Source: an uncultured Bacteroides sp.
GTDB lineage: Bacteria > Bacteroidota > Bacteroidia > Bacteroidales > Bacteroidaceae
Assembly: GCA_900544075.1 (NCBI GenBank)
Contig: UQTJ01000006.1
Coordinates: forward strand, 42,757-106,756
Direction: 5' to 3'
DNA length: 64,000 nt
Part shown: piece by piece, positions 35,144-44,399 of the stretch
Layout: each line of letters starts with the position of its first letter
How positions within the stretch are numbered: the first letter of the stretch is position 1
The notes under the pieces: generated by a model
Databases searched by the model: none
The model's input: the letters and a program-made list of their open reading frames with translations, nothing else
Told to the model about the DNA's origin: nothing
Translations under genes and position numbers: made by a program

Positions 35144-36335
35144 TTTTTACACTATAAGTTTGTTTGAATTTATTTACTTGCAAATTTCGTTTATGTAAAG
35201 TATCATAATATGCATAAAAATACAAAAGGAAAACCCACCAATAAATATTAGTACCTACAAAAGAAATCAAGTAAGGACATAAGAATGTAGCTGAAGCTAT
35301 ATATACAACATACATGGGCATGTGTTTTCTTTTCTTAATAACCATTATAGTTAACCATAAAATAGCAGCTACAGGCAATACACCATATATAGACCATATA
35401 CCGACGATACCTAAGTCTCCTGACCAAATACTATAATTTTTCCCTAAATCTGTTAGGTATTGACCATAAGCAGATTTTTTTGAGTCCATTCCGTTTCCTA
35501 TGATATCTATAATAAAATTATCATTATGGTCAAATAGAAAATATGGCAACGATATTGCACGCCCTCCCTCTGCTTTCGTATTTTCTATTGTTTCTAAATA
35601 TAAAGAAGTTATGATGTCAAGATTATACAAAATAGCAATACCTAAGAATATGAATAAAAACACTTTTATAGATTTATATTTTGTTTTTGTAAAAGAAAAA
35701 AATGTAAGTATGCAAAAAACGTAAATTATGGTCTGTCTATTCTGTATAACTATCACTGTAATTATAAATAGGCACAACATAACAATTTGCTTTTTTGTAT
35801 ATTTAAAAGATAAATCTGACATTAGAAAACAGAAGAAATACAACCAAAGCATACCATTGCCTCTAGCTAAAAACGTATATCCAAAATCTATACTCGAAGA
35901 TTCTTCTGGAACAGAATCTACAAACAATAGGGGGGCTACTAATGACACATAAAGAAGACCTATATAAACAATGGTAGCCAAAGTTATTGATTTCTTTATT
36001 TCATCGATTGATGGCTGCATTCTAAACAACAATGGGAATAATAAAAGAGGGAATTGAGCTCGGTAAACAAATATTGTATCTATAGTTCTTTGTCCGTGAA
36101 ATACAATAACAGAAATGGCAGACAACAACATTGCCGCAAACCCAATTTTATAAAACCAAGAGTACTGTTTAATATTAATGAAATTTCTTTTTTTGAATTT
36201 GAAATATCCATAAGCATACATCAATAGATTCAGAATTACTAATGAATCATGATCTGATATTGAATGAAAAATTTTTAGGTTCCAAAAATGACTCCCTAAC
36301 ATCAATATGACAAACAAATATACAACCTTACTCAT
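35115..36335 (-). CDS. wzy: Wzy-like O-antigen/capsule polymerase
   Basis: A 406-residue integral membrane protein with about ten to twelve hydrophobic segments and a larger periplasmic loop around residues 250-300 (IETIENTKAEGGRAISLPYF, GNGMDSKKSAYGQYLTDLG). It has no detectable catalytic motif, as is usual for Wzy proteins, which are recognised by topology. FHGQRTIDTIFVYRAQFPLL lies near the middle of the N-terminal half. It would polymerise lipid-linked repeat units on the periplasmic face. It sits directly after wzx with a 4-base overlap, which supports the assignment. It is very AT-rich. Confidence 0.78.
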   Translation of the reverse strand: MSKVVYLFVILMLGSHFWNLKIFHSISDHDSLVILNLLMYAYGYFKFKKRNFINIKQYSWFYKIGFAAMLLSAISVIVFHGQRTIDTIFVYRAQFPLLLFPLLFRMQPSIDEIKKSITLATIVYIGLLYVSLVAPLLFVDSVPEESSSIDFGYTFLARGNGMLWLYFFCFLMSDLSFKYTKKQIVMLCLFIITVIVIQNRQTIIYVFCILTFFSFTKTKYKSIKVFLFIFLGIAILYNLDIITSLYLETIENTKAEGGRAISLPYFLFDHNDNFIIDIIGNGMDSKKSAYGQYLTDLGKNYSIWSGDLGIVGIWSIYGVLPVAAILWLTIMVIKKRKHMPMYVVYIASATFLCPYLISFVGTNIYWWVFLLYFYAYYDTLHKRNLQVNKFKQTYSVKNERCINNNC

Positions 36336-37768
36336 AATCTAAACTTTGATAACATATTAATTATAGAAGGTAATAATAAACGTTCATTTGCCATCTTTAG
36401 ACCAAATAAATAGATAACTACTCCTACCACAAAACCTACTGTTATTTGTAACAAAGAATTGTCAAAAGGCAATAAATAAATTATAAGTCCCATTACCAAT
36501 GCTGATAGAGGATATATTAAGCACTTTTTTCCTATTAATCTAAAAGGAATTACAGAACTTCCCAATACTAACATAGAAACAATTACAGATAGTTCAGCAA
36601 TAGAACTTGCGAGTGCTGCTCCTCTATGAGAGAAGTAATATATCAACAGAGCATTTAAAGAAGCATTTACCAACGCCCCCACTATAGTAGCTTTTGTCAT
36701 TTGCTTTTCTTTTCCGCTACTTATTAATATCTTAGCTACAACGTTTGACATTGCACCTAAAAATACAACAGGAGCAAGAAGTTGAAGAGTAATTATTGAT
36801 GGTATGTATTGTTCTCCGGCAAATAGTTCGATTAACGGCCTAGCCAAACATATTAAACCTACGCAAAGTGGGAAGCCTATAGACATTGTTATCTTTATGG
36901 CTTTTGCTGCTAAATTATCATATTCTTCTTTATTTTCACACTTTGACAAGTACGATAAACGAGGAAAAACAACAGTTCCAACAGATATAACAACTCCCAT
37001 CAGAAGGCGTTGAAGTCTTAGTGAAGGTGCGTAATATCCTACTGCATTCTCACCAGATATAAAACCAATCATCAGATTGTCAAGATTGAAATATATAGTC
37101 ACAGCTACTGAAGAAATAAACAGTGTCCAGATTGAAGGAAGATGTTGCCTTATGTTCAATTCGGGCCAAGTCCATTGTTTCCAATCTATACATTTATCCA
37201 ATCTGAAAAAGTTAACAAAATAGTTGCCCATTTCTGCACATAGATTTACTAGCATATAAGGAATTATATCTTCCTGAGTATGTACAAAAATAAATAGTGC
37301 AGGCACAGATAAACATCGGACAGCTAATCCTCTCATTGTTATGTATCTGAATTGCTCTGTACCTGAATAGAACCAAGTTACACCCAATACATTTACACCA
37401 ATATGTAGAGAGGCAAGAAGAAATATCGTCTTATGAGCAATAACTTGAGGAACTGTAAAAAGTATTATCAGAACAGTAGCATAACCTCCAATTGCAAGCA
37501 TCGAGTGTAAATACAGTATTTCTTTAGTTAGTTTTGTAAGTTTAACTTTGTCTTCTCTTACTTTTGCGACTTCACGTGTTGCATACGTAGGAATACCTAA
37601 TGTTACTATCAAAATGATATAATTAACTATAGAACCCATAAATCCCGTAATACCTAAGCCTTCAGGACCGAGTATTCTTGACACATACGGGAAGGTGATC
37701 ATCGGAAACACTAATGAGGACACCGTATTAATTATATCAAATATAAAATTTTTTTTTAAAGAGTTCAT
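36332..37768 (-). CDS. wzx: Wzx-like oligosaccharide flippase
   Basis: A 478-residue multi-pass protein of the polysaccharide-transporter (MOP) superfamily. The start NFIFDIINTVSSLVFPMITF is followed by PYVSRILGPEGLGI, the typical Wzx N-terminal motif. RLQRLLMGVVISVGTVVFPR and about twelve to fourteen membrane segments follow. It would flip undecaprenyl-linked repeat units across the inner membrane. It is adjacent to wzy with a 4-base overlap. Confidence 0.92.
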   Translation of the reverse strand: MNSLKKNFIFDIINTVSSLVFPMITFPYVSRILGPEGLGITGFMGSIVNYIILIVTLGIPTYATREVAKVREDKVKLTKLTKEILYLHSMLAIGGYATVLIILFTVPQVIAHKTIFLLASLHIGVNVLGVTWFYSGTEQFRYITMRGLAVRCLSVPALFIFVHTQEDIIPYMLVNLCAEMGNYFVNFFRLDKCIDWKQWTWPELNIRQHLPSIWTLFISSVAVTIYFNLDNLMIGFISGENAVGYYAPSLRLQRLLMGVVISVGTVVFPRLSYLSKCENKEEYDNLAAKAIKITMSIGFPLCVGLICLARPLIELFAGEQYIPSIITLQLLAPVVFLGAMSNVVAKILISSGKEKQMTKATIVGALVNASLNALLIYYFSHRGAALASSIAELSVIVSMLVLGSSVIPFRLIGKKCLIYPLSALVMGLIIYLLPFDNSLLQITVGFVVGVVIYLFGLKMANERLLLPSIINMLSKFRL

Positions 37769-37821
37769 CTAATTATATTTGAATAAACTTTATGTAATAA
37801 AATCTTATATATTTGTAATAA

Positions 37822-38817
37822 TCAAATATATTGTGCTATTTTATTTACCAATTTATCTGTCGCTTTTGAACGTATGAATTCAAACATACTACACAATGCA
37901 ACAGTAATTATAGCAACAAACAACCATAAAAAATCTGGTATATTGTTAACAACCAAATTATTGTACCATTCTTGTGTGTACATGCTATCTGTAAGGAGAT
38001 AAGTTGCTAAAACCCCAGAACTAATATAACCTACTTTTATTTTAAGCTCCTTACTGTTGTAAAACATAAAAAAGAATGAAATAGCAGATATTAAGACCAA
38101 AGGATTGTGATAATACCATATTCTATACAATAAGAATCCTGACTTTGTCCAAACAGAAAGAACAGTTAATGCTAACATTATAGCTGTGCTACATCCAAAA
38201 ATTAAGAATGGATGTTTATTTATTAAATTAACAGGGTATTTCCTAATAAATCTTCCCAACAAATAGATAAAAATGAAAAGATTCAAATCATTAAATCTAC
38301 TTCCAAATATCCATTGCACCATTCCAAGAAACATAAAAAATAAAATAATTAATATGTTTCTGAATGTTGATTTTTCCAGTATATTTACTCCTGAATTCAA
38401 AAAAGGACTCAACAATAGTAAATAGAAATATGAAGTTAAAAACCACCAGCGATTATTACTGATTGGAAAAAAGGCCTGAGCAATAGTAAATATACCCATA
38501 TCATACCCAATTAAAAATCCTACGAATTGCGTAATTAATGAATAAGTAAGCAACATCAGTAATAATCTAATTACCTTTTTTTTCTTTAATGTAAGTCCAA
38601 AATAACCAGATATAAAGATAAAACAATCTACATGGAAAGATAAGAAAGTAGATGTAAAGATAAGACTATTGTCCCATTCATTCACATATAGAGAAGGATC
38701 TTTCATATTAAGTCCATGCATTATGTAGTGCCATATGACTATCATAGTCATTAACACTACACGTAATAATTCTACATTCGAGTTTCTTCTGCTATCTATA
38801 TTCATATTATAATACAT
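37822..38817 (-). CDS. Membrane acyltransferase (acyltransferase 3 family)
   Basis: A 331-residue multi-pass protein. The N-terminus RRNSNVELLRVVLMTMIVIW ending in H matches the family's Glu/Asp-x-LR...H motif, and FHVDCFIFISGYFGLTLKKK follows. RWWFLTSYFYLLLLSPFLN is a common later motif in Bacteroidales capsule acyltransferases. A start at 38802 (MNIDSRR) is also possible. It is followed by wzx after 53 bases and preceded by 154 bases without a visible gene. Confidence 0.85.
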   Translation of the reverse strand: MYYNMNIDSRRNSNVELLRVVLMTMIVIWHYIMHGLNMKDPSLYVNEWDNSLIFTSTFLSFHVDCFIFISGYFGLTLKKKKVIRLLLMLLTYSLITQFVGFLIGYDMGIFTIAQAFFPISNNRWWFLTSYFYLLLLSPFLNSGVNILEKSTFRNILIILFFMFLGMVQWIFGSRFNDLNLFIFIYLLGRFIRKYPVNLINKHPFLIFGCSTAIMLALTVLSVWTKSGFLLYRIWYYHNPLVLISAISFFFMFYNSKELKIKVGYISSGVLATYLLTDSMYTQEWYNNLVVNNIPDFLWLFVAIITVALCSMFEFIRSKATDKLVNKIAQYI

Positions 38818-38971
38818 CTAAACTTTCCCCCCCAATCACATTTTTTATCCTTTCTGCAGACTACTAGCAATTATTCCATACTTTAGTAAATTCATATGCT
38901 TATATCGTTCTAATATATCAATTATACATTCTGCAATGAATATGTGATGAGCTTACATTGACAAGTATAAA

Positions 38972-40063
38972 CTAAATGTTTTTATTATTAATAGCTTTAA
39001 GCACAGCCTCTAAATACGAACGCCCCCATTTTCTATCAGGTTCCAAATAATTACCTTCAGCCCATTCATTCCATGCATTTATAAATACAAAATTTTCCTC
39101 TTCTGAATAAGGTTGGAATTTTTTATATATTGATTCTAACCATTGTTGGAAAATCTGTGGAGTACTCTTGTGTAAACAGAAAAAAGGTTTATTAGTATAC
39201 CTTGCAGCATTGTCCCACATGGGCGTTATGCCAGGAAATCTTTTATAACCTAAATTTATTGGAAAATTCATTATATACTTAACATATGAACTATATGAAA
39301 AGACAATAGGGAAACCTGTAAAACCGAACTTATTCAAAAAGTTATTGGCTAAATTTATCAGATGTCGAGTCTTTTTTTTATATCCATGATCACAGTGGGG
39401 TTGAAATTCAACAGCAGCATCAAAACCAGGCTTCATATATTCTGCTCCAACTGTACCATCACTTTCAAATCTGACAATATAAATATCATATCCCCTTTGT
39501 TTGCATTCTCTTCGTAAGTTTTCTATTCTTCTTTTACAGTTTTCAACAGCTGTAGATCTATATATCCCAAACACTGGACGATTTCCAACCTTAATATATC
39601 GTTTGTCAGCAAAACATTTGCAAAGATATTCTGCATGGTTAGCATCGTCCTCGTCCGAGTATTCCTGTTTTATGATAATTTCATTATTTTTCCCTTGCCA
39701 ACTTTTGGACCAATTGTGATTAGCCCAACATAACATGAATGGAAAATCAGGTTCTCCTGTTTTCAAAACTTCATTCATGGGTAAGTCCAACAATTGTTTA
39801 CCCATATACCAATAATGATAATAACAGAATCCGTATATTCCGTAATCCTTGGCCAATTGAGCTTGTTCAGCTCTTACTTCTGGAACTCGCAAGTCATAAA
39901 AGCCTAAATCGGCAGGTAACTTCGGTTGATAATGCCCCGGAAATCTAGGCCTGGATTTTGTAACATTTGTCCACTCCGTAAAGCCCTTCCCCCAAAAAGA
40001 GTTATTCACTTCAGTTGGATGATATTGTGGCAGATAAATAGCAATATTTCTAAACTTCTTCAT
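38972..40063 (-). CDS. WbsX-like GH99-related glycan-processing protein
   Basis: A 363-residue member of the Glyco_transf_WbsX / GH99-like family (PF14307). The N-terminus is IAIYLPQYHPTEVNNSFWGK followed by GFTEWTNVTKSRPRF, with YGIYGFCYYHYWYMGKQLL in the first half and the C-terminal INAWNEWAEGNYLEPDRKWG. Relatives sit in many O-antigen and capsule loci. Some are thought to be endo-mannosidase-like hydrolases and others transferases, so the reaction is open. It overlaps the nitroreductase gene by 14 bases. Confidence 0.88.
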   Translation of the reverse strand: MKKFRNIAIYLPQYHPTEVNNSFWGKGFTEWTNVTKSRPRFPGHYQPKLPADLGFYDLRVPEVRAEQAQLAKDYGIYGFCYYHYWYMGKQLLDLPMNEVLKTGEPDFPFMLCWANHNWSKSWQGKNNEIIIKQEYSDEDDANHAEYLCKCFADKRYIKVGNRPVFGIYRSTAVENCKRRIENLRRECKQRGYDIYIVRFESDGTVGAEYMKPGFDAAVEFQPHCDHGYKKKTRHLINLANNFLNKFGFTGFPIVFSYSSYVKYIMNFPINLGYKRFPGITPMWDNAARYTNKPFFCLHKSTPQIFQQWLESIYKKFQPYSEEENFVFINAWNEWAEGNYLEPDRKWGRSYLEAVLKAINNKNI

Positions 40064-41027
40064 AATTACTTGTCAATCTATGTGATAACGGTGTATTTAT
40101 ACATTCTTCTTTATAATGGCCTGCTAATATCAGGATAATAGGAACCTCCGATGCAGATATACCACATATTTTTCTGGTCATATCATCTTCTTTCTTTCCT
40201 TTATTATACATTTTATAACAAGTGGCTATTCCTTGAACATGTAGTCCATATACAAGGTTCATAGCATACAAACCTCCATCAATATACATTTGATAACGTT
40301 CATACGTAGCATTAAAATATGACTGATTGGCGGTCACTACAAAAACAGTATCCGCTCCTAGACACCAACCTTGATCACCATGCTGGCTGTCTATTAGTTG
40401 CTTTTTATGTACCGTATCTTTAATGACATATACTCTACAAGATTGTCTGTTACAAGCGGTAGGAGTTTGTTGGGCCATTACTATAGCCTTGTTAATTTCT
40501 TCTTCTGTTATGGGATTTTTACTATAATATCTCACCGATGATCTACTTTTCATAAATACGAGTAAATCATCATATCCTATATTCAGATTTGGTTTTGTAA
40601 CTTGCTTTACTCCAATCATGTCTTTTACATAACAATTAGTATCAACAGTATTGAGCAATTTGTCTATTTTTGAAACAATTTTTGCTTCTGAACAGGAATT
40701 TTCATCATTTTTGTAAGCATTCAATGCATTAATTCCCATTTTGAATATTTCATCCTCTCCAAATTCTTTATGATACTGTTCAACTAGATAAACTAAACGA
40801 AGTACTTTCTGTTTTCCCCAGTTTTCTTTCTTCTTTTCAAAAGATAATCCTTTTTCAATTCCATGAATACTAATCAATAATAAGGCTCTTAACTTTTGGC
40901 CCTTTGCTTCATCTTGATTAAAAAGAGAGTACTTCATAGCATATCTAATGTCTTGTAGATATAATGCTATCATACTTACCTTTTCCTTTATTAAAAGGAT
41001 ATTTTTCTTAATGTGTATTATTCCCAT
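40050..41027 (-). CDS. Nitroreductase-family flavoprotein
   Basis: A 325-residue protein with an N-terminal extension of about 165 residues rich in Lys/Glu, then a nitroreductase domain: SRSSVRYYSKNPITEEEINK (FMN binding), MAQQTPTACNRQSCRVYVI, and GGLYAMNLVYGLHVQGIATC. It is found next to pyruvyltransferases in some polysaccharide loci, as I remember. It would use FMN and NAD(P)H; the substrate in this pathway is unknown. It overlaps the upstream pyruvyltransferase gene by 20 bases. Confidence 0.8.
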   Translation of the reverse strand: MGIIHIKKNILLIKEKVSMIALYLQDIRYAMKYSLFNQDEAKGQKLRALLLISIHGIEKGLSFEKKKENWGKQKVLRLVYLVEQYHKEFGEDEIFKMGINALNAYKNDENSCSEAKIVSKIDKLLNTVDTNCYVKDMIGVKQVTKPNLNIGYDDLLVFMKSRSSVRYYSKNPITEEEINKAIVMAQQTPTACNRQSCRVYVIKDTVHKKQLIDSQHGDQGWCLGADTVFVVTANQSYFNATYERYQMYIDGGLYAMNLVYGLHVQGIATCYKMYNKGKKEDDMTRKICGISASEVPIILILAGHYKEECINTPLSHRLTSNYEEV

Positions 41028-42207
41028 AAAATGCTTTATATAAAGATGATAATAATTTATCTTTCCTCTCTACAACTAGTGTTTTGTTAATTTGATCTAT
41101 TTGTTCTTTTAATTGAAAACGATTTTTATAGTGTGTGAAAACTGTATTACAAATCGTATCATCATCTTGTTCTTTCATATTACATATAGGCTTATAACAT
41201 AAAGTTTCAGAGAATAGACCAGTAAATTTTCTACTGTATGCCATAGGAACAGTTGGAACTCCTGAAGAGAAAGCTGCTATGCATGCGTGCATTCTAGCTC
41301 CGATAAAGAAATCCATAGCAGATATATATGATTTAGCCTCACATGGATCAAAAAAATATGGTGAAACAATTAAACGGTCTTTATCGTATTCATTCATAAT
41401 TATTTTTGAGATTGCATAATCATTTTCAATTTCATACCAACTGTCAGTTAATACATGGGGAATAAGATGAATCTTAATGGTATCATCTGATAAAAAAGTA
41501 TTAATCAATCTTCTGATTGTTTCTTGATAGTTACACTTCAAAGCAAATTGATTATCTTGAGTGTATCCTCCATGCCAAAGTAATGAAGATATATTTATAC
41601 CTACGTGTACATACTGAGAATTAAATTGTTTTTTCTTATATGGTAAAAAGAATGCCATATCAATTAGTTCAGAGATGTTACTAAATCCGGACTTTTTTAG
41701 TATATTAAAACTAATCTTATCTCTAGTGAATATAGTATCTACTTTCTTCAAACAGTTAAGCGCTATCTTTTTAGATTCTTCATGTCTAAAAGGTCCTATT
41801 GTTTGAGGCAAGAATATTATTTTATTTGCTTTTCTTTTCCATGTTTGTACATCGCGAACCAATTTTTTCAATAATTGTTGTCCATAAATATCAGAAAAAC
41901 TATCACCTCCATTAATAACGAGCACCACATCCCATTTCCAAAATTGAATTTTCCGTACATTTTTTTTTAATAAATAAATCCATGACTTATTCGGTTTGGA
42001 GTATATAATAGGATAAAGCATGACCTTGGTCTTAACACCATTAAGACTAATATATTTTTCCGTACCTTTAAATGATTCAAAAAAATAGATTTGTTTGTCT
42101 TTTTCATTCTTTAGTACTTCATTCAATATTTCGATTATTGAATAAGCTAAAGCATTGACGCCTCTATTCCCACAATTGGGATTTGCTCCTAATATTGCAA
42201 CCTTCAT
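41008..42207 (-). CDS. Polysaccharide pyruvyltransferase family protein
   Basis: From the ATG at 42207 (MKVAILGANPNCGNRGVNAL) the protein has 399 residues. It has DVVLVINGGDSFSDIYGQQL, IFLPQTIGPFRHEESKKIAL and the C-terminal DFFIGARMHACIAAFSSGVP (ARMHA segment) of PF04230. PEP-dependent pyruvylation of a capsule sugar is the standard expectation, but some homologues act as glycosyltransferases. Its sequence is well diverged from the homologue at 32963-34222, so two modifications, or one modification and one transfer, are possible. A start three codons earlier (42216) is in frame but less likely. Confidence 0.83.
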   Translation of the reverse strand: MKVAILGANPNCGNRGVNALAYSIIEILNEVLKNEKDKQIYFFESFKGTEKYISLNGVKTKVMLYPIIYSKPNKSWIYLLKKNVRKIQFWKWDVVLVINGGDSFSDIYGQQLLKKLVRDVQTWKRKANKIIFLPQTIGPFRHEESKKIALNCLKKVDTIFTRDKISFNILKKSGFSNISELIDMAFFLPYKKKQFNSQYVHVGINISSLLWHGGYTQDNQFALKCNYQETIRRLINTFLSDDTIKIHLIPHVLTDSWYEIENDYAISKIIMNEYDKDRLIVSPYFFDPCEAKSYISAMDFFIGARMHACIAAFSSGVPTVPMAYSRKFTGLFSETLCYKPICNMKEQDDDTICNTVFTHYKNRFQLKEQIDQINKTLVVERKDKLLSSLYKAFYGNNTH

Positions 42208-42959
42208 AAAATACAATCGTAATTATTTAACATTGACCATTCAATTTGATTATCTTGCCTATCTAGATATACATCTCTCTTTTTTATTTTGACTTCATCT
42301 ACACCTCCTATTATACAATAATTACCTATGTTAGAGTAATCATCTCTAAGTACTGAATTATTTGCTACTATTGTAAAGTCTGGTGTAATAGTTCCCTTTA
42401 AAGAAACTGTTTTCATGCAGAACCAATTATTGGCTCCAATTCTGATTGGTTTGTAACCTACACCTAATCTGCTATTTGATGAATATTTTTTTATTACATG
42501 TAAATCTGTGTCCATAAAAAGATTATCCCATCCAATAAGACAATTGTCTCCAAATACAATCTTTTGTGCACAAACCACACGTAGAGTTGTAGTTGCATAA
42601 AAATTATCGCCAAATTGTAATGAACCTGTTGGAAGCACAGATAGGATACTACCATTACCTATTACACATTTTCCATTAAAAACAATTTCTTTTTTATTGT
42701 CAATCAAAATACCTTTGTTTGGATAAATTGAAACTAAATTTACACCTAACCTTATCATACCAGGTTTTACACTTTTGCAATTAATCAAAAACCGACCTTT
42801 TGGTTTAAGAATAATATTTTTCCAAATAAAAGGAAATAATGAACTTGGACATATAAGAATAGGTAATTTGATAGCTTGTTTGAATGGCAAATTGCGAAAA
42901 CAAAAGATTAATGATAGAGGAACTAAGTATATAATAGAAAAATATTCTTTTACTTTCAT
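42204..42959 (-). CDS. Left-handed beta-helix acyltransferase-like protein
   Basis: A 251-residue protein with a hydrophobic N-terminal segment (IIYLVPLSLIFCFRNLPF) and hexapeptide-like coils (NGKCVIGNGSILSVLP, QFGDNFYATTTLRVVC, IVFGDNCLIGWDNLFMDTDL, IGNYCIIGGVDEV). The usual acetyltransferase ending GxPAKxI is absent: after IIGGVDEV the protein ends in a charged tail. It may be a diverged acetyltransferase of the locus or a structural beta-helix. It overlaps the downstream pyruvyltransferase by 4 bases. Confidence 0.72.
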   Translation of the reverse strand: MKVKEYFSIIYLVPLSLIFCFRNLPFKQAIKLPILICPSSLFPFIWKNIILKPKGRFLINCKSVKPGMIRLGVNLVSIYPNKGILIDNKKEIVFNGKCVIGNGSILSVLPTGSLQFGDNFYATTTLRVVCAQKIVFGDNCLIGWDNLFMDTDLHVIKKYSSNSRLGVGYKPIRIGANNWFCMKTVSLKGTITPDFTIVANNSVLRDDYSNIGNYCIIGGVDEVKIKKRDVYLDRQDNQIEWSMLNNYDCIL

Positions 42960-42990
42960 AAGTAAAAATCCTGATAAGTTTTATTTGTTT

Positions 42991-43809
42991 CTACTTCATT
43001 ATTTCTTTTTCCCAATCAATCAACTTTGCCACATGCGGATTTTGACTATGAGTGGAATATGAAGGAATTGGAAGAAGAAGCTTACGATTGTGGAAATTTT
43101 TGAGTTCAAAGAAAATAGGAGAGTCTGATAATCTACCATTACTAGACCACCGCATAAAAACATTCTTATCTCTAAGGAATGTATGTACAAAAGCAGCCAT
43201 TGTCATTGTTGTACTTACGCTGTATTTCCAATGGGATGACTCAGTAAGAAAGACTTTGGTCTTTTCTCCACCAATGACGTAGGGATTATCTGCACCATAT
43301 CCATATTTGTCAGGATGATCATATAGAGTAACATAATCAGCCTCTCCAGAACGAAAGATTTCTTGAAGTGCTTTTAGTGACCCGTCTCTATGTACATAAT
43401 CATCCTCAATCATATAAACTAATCTATCATCAGGAAGGTTACAGATTGTATTAAAGGCTAAGCGGAAAGAATCTGCCGCATTCTTTTCTTCAGCTCGTAT
43501 AATCCTTGCAAAAGGAGCAACTTGCTGAAGCCACTGGTATGTAGAATCTGTAATACAATTACCTATTATAATCCAATCACATTTACCCTCTGGAAATTGT
43601 TTTATAGCATTAAGCAAACACTTTTCACGAGTAAACCATTTGGGTCTCATCTTATTGCGTCCCATATCGCTAATTCTAAATAATATGACGGGACAATCTG
43701 TATTACCTATATAATGAAATGAAGGTTTCTTTCTCCGCAATCCTTTCCAACATGTTTCTGTATAGAAACGAAGAACACGTGAGAAAATTTTTCTATATAT
43801 TACCAACAT
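42991..43809 (-). CDS. Predicted GT-A-type glycosyltransferase
   Basis: A 272-residue protein. DWIIIGNCITDSTYQWLQQV, AEEKNAADSFRLAFNTICNL and LVYMIEDDYVHRDGSLKAL form a GT2-like core in which EDDYVH takes the place of the DxD. The C-terminal part (SSNGRLSDSPIFFELKNFHN and SYSTHSQNPHVAKLIDWEKE) recurs in Bacteroidetes capsule transferases. I assign the fold class only; the sugar is unknown. It precedes the hexapeptide gene by 31 bases. Confidence 0.7.
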   Translation of the reverse strand: MLVIYRKIFSRVLRFYTETCWKGLRRKKPSFHYIGNTDCPVILFRISDMGRNKMRPKWFTREKCLLNAIKQFPEGKCDWIIIGNCITDSTYQWLQQVAPFARIIRAEEKNAADSFRLAFNTICNLPDDRLVYMIEDDYVHRDGSLKALQEIFRSGEADYVTLYDHPDKYGYGADNPYVIGGEKTKVFLTESSHWKYSVSTTMTMAAFVHTFLRDKNVFMRWSSNGRLSDSPIFFELKNFHNRKLLLPIPSYSTHSQNPHVAKLIDWEKEIMK

Positions 43810-43813
43810 AAGT

Positions 43814-44383
43814 TTATTGGACTTTATTTAAATATTCTTTCATGCTCATTAAACTTTTGTCTTTATCGGATATGATTAAATTACTAATTCCTCCAATTTT
43901 TTCGAAAGGCCATTGGATATTGATATCAGGATCATCATACATTATTCCTGAATCGCCTTCAGCATAGAATACTTCTCCACATTTGTAACTAACCACAGAA
44001 TCCTCCAAAACGAGATAGCCATGCCCGAAATAAGGTGGAATATAAAGTTCAGTTTGGTTATCCCCTGTAAGATCAAAACCTCTCCATTGGCCAAATGTCG
44101 GTGAGTCTGGGCGTAGGTCAACAATAACGTCATAAACGTGCCCACTGATACATCTGACAAGTTTGGCTTGTTGTTTAACCAGCTGAAAATGTATAGCACG
44201 GATAACTCCTTTTTTACTAATGGTATAGAATACTTCTTTTAATTCATGATTTATACCATTATCCTTGAATATATCTATATTATAATCCTTAATAAAACCA
44301 CCTCTGTTGTCTGTGGCATAAAAAGGTTGAATCTTGAAAGCACCTTTCAAGTCCAGTTCTTCAAATTCAAATTTCTTTATCAT
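43814..44383 (-). CDS. RmlC-like sugar epimerase in the CDP-sugar gene set
   Basis: A 189-residue cupin of the dTDP-4-dehydrorhamnose 3,5-epimerase family with GGFIKDYNIDIFKDN, VIRAIHFQLVKQQAKLVRC (catalytic His) and PPYFGHGYLVLEDSVVSYKC. It is clearly diverged from the canonical RfbC of this window and lies directly downstream of rfbF, rfbG and an SDR. That position suggests it epimerises CDP-4-keto-6-deoxyglucose at C3 and/or C5. It lies 16 bases after the SDR gene. A dTDP substrate is not excluded. Confidence 0.82.
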   Translation of the reverse strand: MIKKFEFEELDLKGAFKIQPFYATDNRGGFIKDYNIDIFKDNGINHELKEVFYTISKKGVIRAIHFQLVKQQAKLVRCISGHVYDVIVDLRPDSPTFGQWRGFDLTGDNQTELYIPPYFGHGYLVLEDSVVSYKCGEVFYAEGDSGIMYDDPDINIQWPFEKIGGISNLIISDKDKSLMSMKEYLNKVQ

Positions 44384-44399
44384 ATTAAATGATTCTATT

